Source: CALFUK01 sp964398295
Lineage (GTDB): Bacteria > Bacteroidota > Bacteroidia > Chitinophagales > Saprospiraceae
NCBI GenBank assembly: GCA_964398295.1
Contig: CAYNMW010000233.1
Span: forward strand, 1 to 6,103
DNA length: 6,103 nt
Reading direction: 5' to 3'
Part shown: piece after piece, positions 3,301-6,103 of the stretch
Layout of the letters: each line of letters starts with the position of its first letter
How positions within the stretch are numbered: the first letter of the stretch is position 1
Translations under genes and position numbers: made by a program
The notes under the pieces: model-generated
Databases searched by the model: none
What the model was told of the DNA's origin: nothing
What the model saw: the letters and a program-made list of their open reading frames with translations, nothing else

Positions 3301-6103
3301 TTGCCCGGCGCTAGCATATCACCACTAAAGAATCCACTAGTTGCTTCGAGAACATCAAAGACAATATTACCCTGTGAAAGATAAATGGCGTCAGGTGTTT
3401 CGTTGACATCCTGAAGTCCATTGATCAAAAAGTCATCGACGCCATCTTCATTTGTATACACTGACACAGTGTGTATGAGTTCGTGTAACTCTACCCCACT
3501 GATCAGACTCAAGTCAGGATTGCCACGACTATCTAAGTGTACCAGATTTGTTTCATAACTATTGAAGTGACCAAGTAGTGTACTGGTAAAAAACCACTGC
3601 CCTACTTTTGCACTCAAGGGATCAATACTACCGAAATCAATATTGGTAATTCCCATATTCGCCTCTTCACCTTCTAGTTGAGTACCGATTAAACTAAAAC
3701 TAATTGCCAATCCTTTCTCATTATCAATAACTTCAGGTTGGGCTGATTCTATACTTACACCAAGCGCTTCACCAAAGCCATTGTTTTCGACCATCACAGC
3801 CAATTCTGCTGGAATGATCGGTTCAACAGGATCAGTCAACGGATCATCTCCATAGATATCTCTTTGCATAAAATAGTGTAGGTATAAATCAGGTGAAGGA
3901 TTTACTTCCAGCGTGACTGGAAATAATGGTACTGTCACCATCGTATTCGTAAATGGATCTTTGTAACTGATGCTTCCGCCAAATGAATAAGCTACAGGTA
4001 CTGTAGGTGCTGCACCACTCTCGGGTATGAAAATAATGGATGCCGAACCACTTTGTTGTGCACCCAAAGTACCAGTCCCATCGATACCAGTCAAATTATC
4101 CAAACCGTTCAGTTCAATTTCAAATAGGTCATTGCTTAGTACTCCAGCAGGATTTATGATTTCCAAATTCAGTGATAAAGAATCAATCATGTCAGTTGGA
4201 TGACCATTGAGAACACCAAGTGTACCTTCAAATGCTTCTCTAGTTAGGGTAACTGTTTGACTGATTTGGATCGTTACCGACGCACATACTCCTTGACGGT
4301 CTTCGTCTCCAAAATTTTGAATTGTACTGATGGCTTTATCATGCATATCGGCAATAGAAAGATATCCATTATTGACAGCGTATAGATGAGCCTCAACAGC
4401 CTCGTCATAATATTGAAACAACAGATTTTGGTCTATTATATTTGGGTAATCGGCATTGGGAGAAAGCACTCCATTATTCCATGCAATCAAGGATTCATTC
4501 CATCTAGCAATAAAAGCGCTTATCTCAGTTGCTGGAATATCATATTGTTGAAGAGCTGCAAGTATAGCTGCCTCATCAGTAGTGCTTATTGGAAGTTCTT
4601 GTTCAACAAAAGGTAAATATTCAGCTGATAAGGCAAGGATATTCTCATTATCATAAAGTGACTGTCCAACAAATTCTATAAATGCATTTTCGTGAGCTGT
4701 ATATCCTTTGTCAACTTGATACATATCTCTAATGGCGTTCTTTATAATTTCAGGTAAGTCCAAATTTTCCAATTCATCTTCAATAGATTTCTTTGTGGAT
4801 GTAGGTCCTAATTCAGATAGGAAAGGTGCTGAACACGTTATCACTGCTCCTACAAAACTCCTAACACATTTCAGTGGAAGATTGGTTACACACCCTAATA
4901 AAGCAGCTCCAGCAGCAGGTACAGACCGATCTATTCCTGCAAAGCCAACACTTAGTCCACAAGAGGCAATTTGTGCATAAATTTCCGGCGAACATCCAAT
5001 CGCAGCTATAGCGATATCCCGCAAGCAGTCAAAATTACCAAAACTACAATCCGATGGTCCGGTTGCAATCGGGATTGGACTTATTGAACCGCTGCCACAA
5101 TTTGTACAACTCGGAGCAGAAAATACCCCACAAGGACCTCCTGTAGTTCTACCATCAAAACGAACAGATCTAGCTCCAGTTGCTCTTAAAATATTTCCTG
5201 CACATTCATATTCATAAATAACAAGCATCACTGTAGCACCACAGCCGCCTCCCATTTCTTGATTGACAATTCTATCTGTAATGCCAAGAAAATCCGAAAC
5301 CGCATCGGTATCCTCAAACTTTCGGCCTGTTGTAAAACCTGGGTTTTCTTTTCTTTGCATGATGACAGGAATCTGAATGGCCTGCCTTGCAAGTAGATCA
5401 GAAGTTACATAGTTTGTAATGAATTCATATTCTTCATCTTCAGGAAGAGACAAGACAACATTTTGAGCAGTAATTAATCCTTCATTAACCAATGTCACAT
5501 TAAATGAATAGGTATCATTTCCAAATAATTGAGGATAGTCTTCGGGCGCATCAATAGTCACTACAGGTAAGGGTACATTTGTTTCAAATTCCATAACCAA
5601 ATCCACCTGATATTCATCTTCTACTGTAGTAGGGACAACATCCCAACTAAACGAAATCGCTTGGTAACTTACAAATACTGTCTCCATGATATCACGGCCA
5701 GGTAACACATTAATGGTGCCGTCATACCCTTCGTGAGAATCTGATTGCACAACAACTCTGAGTAATCCTTCTGGCAAAGCACCTGCGTTAAAGGTACCGT
5801 CTGAGGAAGTAAAGCCGTCTGCGAATACTTCACCTGTAAAGTAATTTGTTATTTTGACAGATGCTCCAGCAACATGAGGTGCTTCTTCCGTAAAATAGGT
5901 ATACTGATCAACGACATCAATGACAACACCTCCTGTTTCTTCAGAGACTTTTTGAATGATAAAAGGCAGCGACAAACTATTTGCATTCTCTGCAGAAATA
6001 AATATCGTACCACTTACTGGGGTATTTAATGGTAAGGTCTCTGTTGGTGTAAATTCTAATATAAGTAATGATGTATCGCTTGAGCCAATAGACGGCATCA
6101 CTT
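366..6103 (-). CDS. Giant multidomain T9SS-exported surface protein, 5'-truncated by the window edge
   Basis: The frame is open for 1911 codons and ends in TAA at 366-368. It is very probably incomplete. The first possible start in view is a GTG at 6099-6101 followed at once by ATG, but only two bases lie beyond it, no signal peptide follows, and residues 1-55 read as the end of a beta-sandwich rather than a start. Module order (visible residue numbers): beta-sandwich tail 1-55, regulatory-like beta-sandwich 56-145, CARDB-like 148-250, Cys-rich 287-423, helical 434-600, conserved beta module 604-1019, five Ig-like modules 1022-1558, PKD-like 1560-1646, two SprB-like 1652-1815, T9SS sorting domain 1838-1911. 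The sorting domain implies Sec export, passage through the T9SS outer-membrane translocon and attachment or release at the surface. An adhesin or surface-structural role is inferred from architecture; enzymatic activity is not shown. There are no internal frameshifts or stops. No neighbouring gene is visible, so operon context is unknown. Confidence 0.96.
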   Translation of the reverse strand, partial: VMPSIGSSDTSLLILEFTPTETLPLNTPVSGTIFISAENANSLSLPFIIQKVSEETGGVVIDVVDQYTYFTEEAPHVAGASVKITNYFTGEVFADGFTSSDGTFNAGALPEGLLRVVVQSDSHEGYDGTINVLPGRDIMETVFVSYQAISFSWDVVPTTVEDEYQVDLVMEFETNVPLPVVTIDAPEDYPQLFGNDTYSFNVTLVNEGLITAQNVVLSLPEDEEYEFITNYVTSDLLARQAIQIPVIMQRKENPGFTTGRKFEDTDAVSDFLGITDRIVNQEMGGGCGATVMLVIYEYECAGNILRATGARSVRFDGRTTGGPCGVFSAPSCTNCGSGSISPIPIATGPSDCSFGNFDCLRDIAIAAIGCSPEIYAQIASCGLSVGFAGIDRSVPAAGAALLGCVTNLPLKCVRSFVGAVITCSAPFLSELGPTSTKKSIEDELENLDLPEIIKNAIRDMYQVDKGYTAHENAFIEFVGQSLYDNENILALSAEYLPFVEQELPISTTDEAAILAALQQYDIPATEISAFIARWNESLIAWNNGVLSPNADYPNIIDQNLLFQYYDEAVEAHLYAVNNGYLSIADMHDKAISTIQNFGDEDRQGVCASVTIQISQTVTLTREAFEGTLGVLNGHPTDMIDSLSLNLEIINPAGVLSNDLFEIELNGLDNLTGIDGTGTLGAQQSGSASIIFIPESGAAPTVPVAYSFGGSISYKDPFTNTMVTVPLFPVTLEVNPSPDLYLHYFMQRDIYGDDPLTDPVEPIIPAELAVMVENNGFGEALGVSIESAQPEVIDNEKGLAISFSLIGTQLEGEEANMGITNIDFGSIDPLSAKVGQWFFTSTLLGHFNSYETNLVHLDSRGNPDLSLISGVELHELIHTVSVYTNEDGVDDFLINGLQDVNETPDAIYLSQGNIVFDVLEATSGFFSGDMLAPGNTNMVHVDPKAQGWNYIKLDDPGDGNFEILSVTRSDGQEIPLKNVWLTHVTIPDSKEPIYENKFHIVDEFNTFDEVSYTIIWEGKDPNPPFVEEITGFPTSVTSEQVERLTVSFSEPIIESSFGIEDLDLIVQGGPNIIDNSVIITRIDSVTYDVDISAVSTANGFYIFTVQTTGINDLTNTPGVEGKQISWTQFLSVPSVVDFIGLPVGNVGTAFDTLDLLFNMPLDLATVTPDRFMIAIDGVVQSGSFSVTSLNTQNTLFELAGLGTFLNGDGVYELIVDLTNIQSVEGIAGIDTQSEFFELDTQAPTITNLVRFNDGGLDDQHYIGVTMNFSEDIMDVAIEALSLTKDGVPIDISQVPIELVSVSDWFEIGSFDLLTFDDGTYEFSVDMSQIMDLAGNPGSGIEQTSWSVNRNVNITISDVAISPDLGFSNNDGRTSTLDLDVSFLLDNDVALVNVYQDDIGTITLLESFGPALAGSTSVPVQFVSGGNTNLVIEALNASGGSVSVSTSIYLDETTLDATWDLESAQLLQVHPSTIILEFTDQLLDDTSIASALLLEYENNELSTDALIMTKLDDTHFELSGLESTVLLEGTYTLSLDLSQFSKYQTGLQGTELTSVSWDIQLPTVNEITIELVDELEFCLPGTSPETSIDLVALATGGSGMLTYTWDNDLGFGPVQVVSPTETTVYSVTVSDNFTGVFSTDQVTVNVINCGNDELSCALIDFTDVSCNGLADGTITVLADSPNSDLVYSILPDVGTNNQDGSFSDLPAGTYVISGVDDSQLTVICDEVVIMEPTAIICAIDGQVYHNAIYVDNAAALSGDIQITSSGGVGPYTYSINSDDGTHDGQGLFSNLPVGTYSVTISDSSNCSNECINFEVVDSELISCENTVSSDVDVCVEDDVIYVYPNPVSDHFQIKGDLGHYLIFIKDGNGNISQFLNSTVNYQIVDYSELNGSNHTISITNSTNSNIQLEKDLN
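369..590 (-). other. T9SS C-terminal sorting domain, type A-like (residues 1838-1911)
   Basis: The segment 'VIYVYPNPVSDHFQI' at 1838-1851 carries the canonical YPNPVSD motif. Next come short strands around 'HYLIFIKDGNGNISQF' (the usual 'v.i.d..G..v' element), 'NYQIVDYSELNGSN' (the usual 'lsgL..G.Y' element) and a final strand 'HTISITNST'. Length, about 74 residues, is normal. The end is atypical: the usual 'G.Y.v.v......kKiiK' ending is replaced by '..NGSNHTISITNSTNSNIQ' and then LEKDLN. The domain would direct the protein through the T9SS and normally be removed by the sortase PorU. The stop codon follows directly, so it is complete. Confidence 0.85.
657..1148 (-). repeat. Two SprB-like modules (residues 1652-1815)
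   Basis: The first module (about 1652-1728) has 'DVSCNGLADGTITV' followed by 'GSFSDLPAGTYVISGVDD'. The second (about 1752-1815) has 'GDIQITSSGGVGPYTYSINS' followed by 'GLFSNLPVGTYSVTISDSSNC'. These match the SprB-repeat pattern 'vsCnGg.dGsitv...GG..PYtYs.......f..LpaGtYtvtv.D.....C'. SprB repeats were named from the Flavobacterium gliding adhesin and are common in T9SS cargo, where they build long surface filaments. Here only two are present, so this is not an SprB orthologue. The paired Cys (1664/1722 and 1804/1808) may form disulfides. Confidence 0.78.
1164..1424 (-). other. Domain: PKD-like / Ig-like (residues 1560-1646)
   Basis: The segment opens with a Cys-containing strand (ELEFCLPGTSPETSIDL), then 'ATGGSGMLTYTWDND' at 1591-1605 and 'SPTETTVYSVTVSDN' at 1616-1630, and closes with 'DQVTVNVINCG'. 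'GGSG..TY.W........ SP..TT.Y.VTV.D' is the common PKD-like signature of Bacteroidota exported proteins, placed directly before SprB repeats and the sorting domain as seen here. C1576 and C1647 lie on the first and last strands and could form a disulfide (inference). Confidence 0.75.
1428..3038 (-). repeat. Five consecutive Ig-like modules (residues 1022-1558)
   Basis: Modules of 104-109 residues lie at 1022-1127, 1131-1237, 1238-1346, 1347-1450 and 1451-1558. Modules 1, 2, 3 and 5 follow the Big_5-like plan: an early strand ending in a 'FSEPI'-type motif (SFSEPI 1046-1051; FNMPL 1156-1160; NFSEDI 1266-1271; EFTDQL 1475-1480), then a G-x-Y-x-(F/L)-x-V/L-D strand, a loop naming a short helix (IMDLAGNPGSG at 1328-1338 is the clearest), and a closing SW or FF strand. 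Module 4 differs: 'ISPDLGFSNNDGRTSTLDLD' matches Bap-type Ig repeats of the 'SPDTG.S..DG.T' kind. The copies are highly diverged at protein level, so they are old duplications rather than recent DNA repeats. The array presumably forms a rigid stalk. It contains no cysteine. Confidence 0.75.
3045..4292 (-). other. Conserved multi-part extracellular beta module with HELIH motif (residues 604-1019)
   Basis: Three parts follow each other. Residues 604-735 form a beta-sandwich (GVCASVTIQISQTVTLTREA to VPLFPVTLEVNP). Residues 736-880 form a CARDB-like part with 'MQRDIYGDDP', 'ESAQPEVIDNEKGLAISFSL' and 'GVELHELIHTV'. Residues 881-1019 begin 'NEDGVDDFLING' and include 'GWNYIKLDDPGDGNFEI', 'RSDGQEIP' and 'NVWLTH'. 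From memory, the same chain of motifs occurs in large exported proteins of Planctomycetota, Cyanobacteria and others, so I take it as one conserved unit of unknown function. H873-E-L-I-H877 matches the zinc-protease HExxH pattern, but it sits in a strand-like context and no third ligand is evident. A binding or structural role is at least as likely as an enzymatic one. Confidence 0.6.
4302..4802 (-). other. Predicted helical insert of unknown function (residues 434-600)
   Basis: This is the only long stretch without beta-strand character. It is rich in E, D, K, A, L and I with amphipathic periodicity, for example 'KKSIEDELENLDLPEIIKNA', 'AAILAALQQYDIPATEISAF' and 'LFQYYDEAVEAHLYAVNN'. Several Trp/Tyr residues (W534, W541, Y563, Y564) fall in the helices. 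It sits between the Cys-rich segment and the conserved beta module that starts at GVCASV (604-609). It may form a helical bundle that acts as a spacer or interaction domain. I do not recognise it, and no catalytic motif is evident. Confidence 0.5.
4833..5243 (-). other. Cysteine-rich segment with repeated C-x10-C pattern (residues 287-423)
   Basis: Twelve cysteines lie at residues 287, 300, 324, 332, 335, 352, 359, 370, 381, 404, 412 and 423. The first half is Gly/Ser/Pro-rich and includes C-T-N-C at 332-335. The second half is hydrophobic and Ala/Gly-rich and looks helical. It holds two similar units, C359-L-R-D...C370-S and C412-V-R-S...C423-S, each with ten residues between the cysteines, and C370 to C381 repeats the same spacing. 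Disulfide-stabilised packing in the periplasm and outside the cell is the natural reading (inference). The small-residue hydrophobic stretches could be miscalled as membrane segments by predictors. I do not recognise a named family. Confidence 0.6.
5352..5660 (-). other. Domain: CARDB-like beta-sandwich (residues 148-250)
   Basis: Alternating hydrophobic strands begin at 'AISFSWDVVPTTVEDEYQV' and run through 'FETNVPLPVVTIDAPE' to the core 'SFNVTLVNEGLITAQNVVLSLP' region at 199-220. The 'V.L.NEG...A.NV.L.LP' motif is typical of CARDB/NPCBM-associated type beta-sandwiches, which describe an extracellular spacer or binding fold. The domain leads into the cysteine-rich stretch through a charged linker (QRKENPGFTTGRKFED). 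The fold-level call is reasonable; the exact family is uncertain and no ligand can be named. Confidence 0.55.
5667..5936 (-). other. Domain: carboxypeptidase-regulatory-like beta-sandwich (residues 56-145)
   Basis: The segment starts 'VVIDVVDQYTYFTEEAPHVA', continues with a strand (GASVKI), a T-S-S-D-G-T-F turn at 98-104, 'LPEGLLRVVV' at 109-118 and ends near 'INVLPG'. The order 'G..V.........T.DGTF....LP.G...V.V.......' is the pattern of CarboxypepD_reg/SpaA-like prealbumin-fold domains, which usually act as rigid spacers or folding modules in exported proteins. From memory, the 'VVDEYTYYTEGAPHVAGA' type of opening recurs in large secreted proteins of Planctomycetota and Cyanobacteria, where another beta-sandwich precedes it. 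That fits the truncated tail at residues 1-55 here. No catalytic residues are apparent. Confidence 0.65.

Noticed and set aside
3457..3478. Inverted repeat around CACTGACACAGTG
   Set aside because: It is short, inside the coding region, and fully explained by the codons for the HTVSV segment; no regulatory role is indicated.
4833..5027. Transmembrane segments in the hydrophobic Cys-rich stretch
   Set aside because: The stretches are short, broken by Pro, Asp and Arg, and carry regularly spaced cysteines; a T9SS-exported protein should not have internal membrane anchors. A disulfide-bonded helical fold fits better.
6096..6101. GTG or ATG at the right edge as the true start codon
   Set aside because: No signal peptide follows, no upstream sequence is available to show a ribosome binding site, and the following residues look like the interior of a beta-sandwich.

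Overview
The window holds one very large minus-strand gene, which fills about 94% of it, plus 365 bases of non-coding DNA beyond its 3' end. The moderately AT-rich sequence, SprB-like modules, a PKD-like domain of the 'GGSG..TYTW..........SPTETTVYSVTVSD' type and a terminal 'YPNPVSD' sorting domain all point to a Bacteroidota bacterium with a type IX secretion system (T9SS). It may be an environmental or marine Saprospiria/Cytophagia-like lineage, but the rank below phylum is a guess.

Layout from right to left, which is gene direction. The reading frame is open to the right edge, so the true N-terminus (signal peptide and probably more beta-sandwich modules) lies outside the window. The visible 1911 residues run as follows: the tail of a truncated beta-sandwich (1-55); a carboxypeptidase-regulatory-like beta-sandwich (56-145); a CARDB-like beta-sandwich (148-250); a cysteine-rich stretch with 12 Cys (287-423) containing a repeated C-x10-C pattern; a mostly helical insert (434-600); a conserved multi-part beta module (604-1019) carrying an HELIH motif; five Ig-like modules (1022-1558); a PKD-like module (1560-1646); two SprB-like modules (1652-1815); and a T9SS C-terminal sorting domain (1838-1911). 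The product is best read as a giant exported surface or released protein, likely adhesive or structural. Its substrate or partner cannot be told from sequence.

The left 365 bases contain no convincing gene. They hold about 2.6 copies of an imperfect 91-93 bp tandem repeat (123-358). The copy nearest the gene and the middle copy each carry a perfect-length 8-bp hairpin with a 3-base loop. The first hairpin begins 11 bases after the stop codon and could end transcription or stabilise the mRNA 3' end. Bases 1-122 hold only short palindromes and a 9-base direct repeat.

No complete multi-gene system is visible. The two items most worth following up are the architecture of the giant protein (a module I recall from other phyla joined to Bacteroidota-specific export and SprB modules, with a possible HExxH site) and the hairpin-bearing repeat array behind it.
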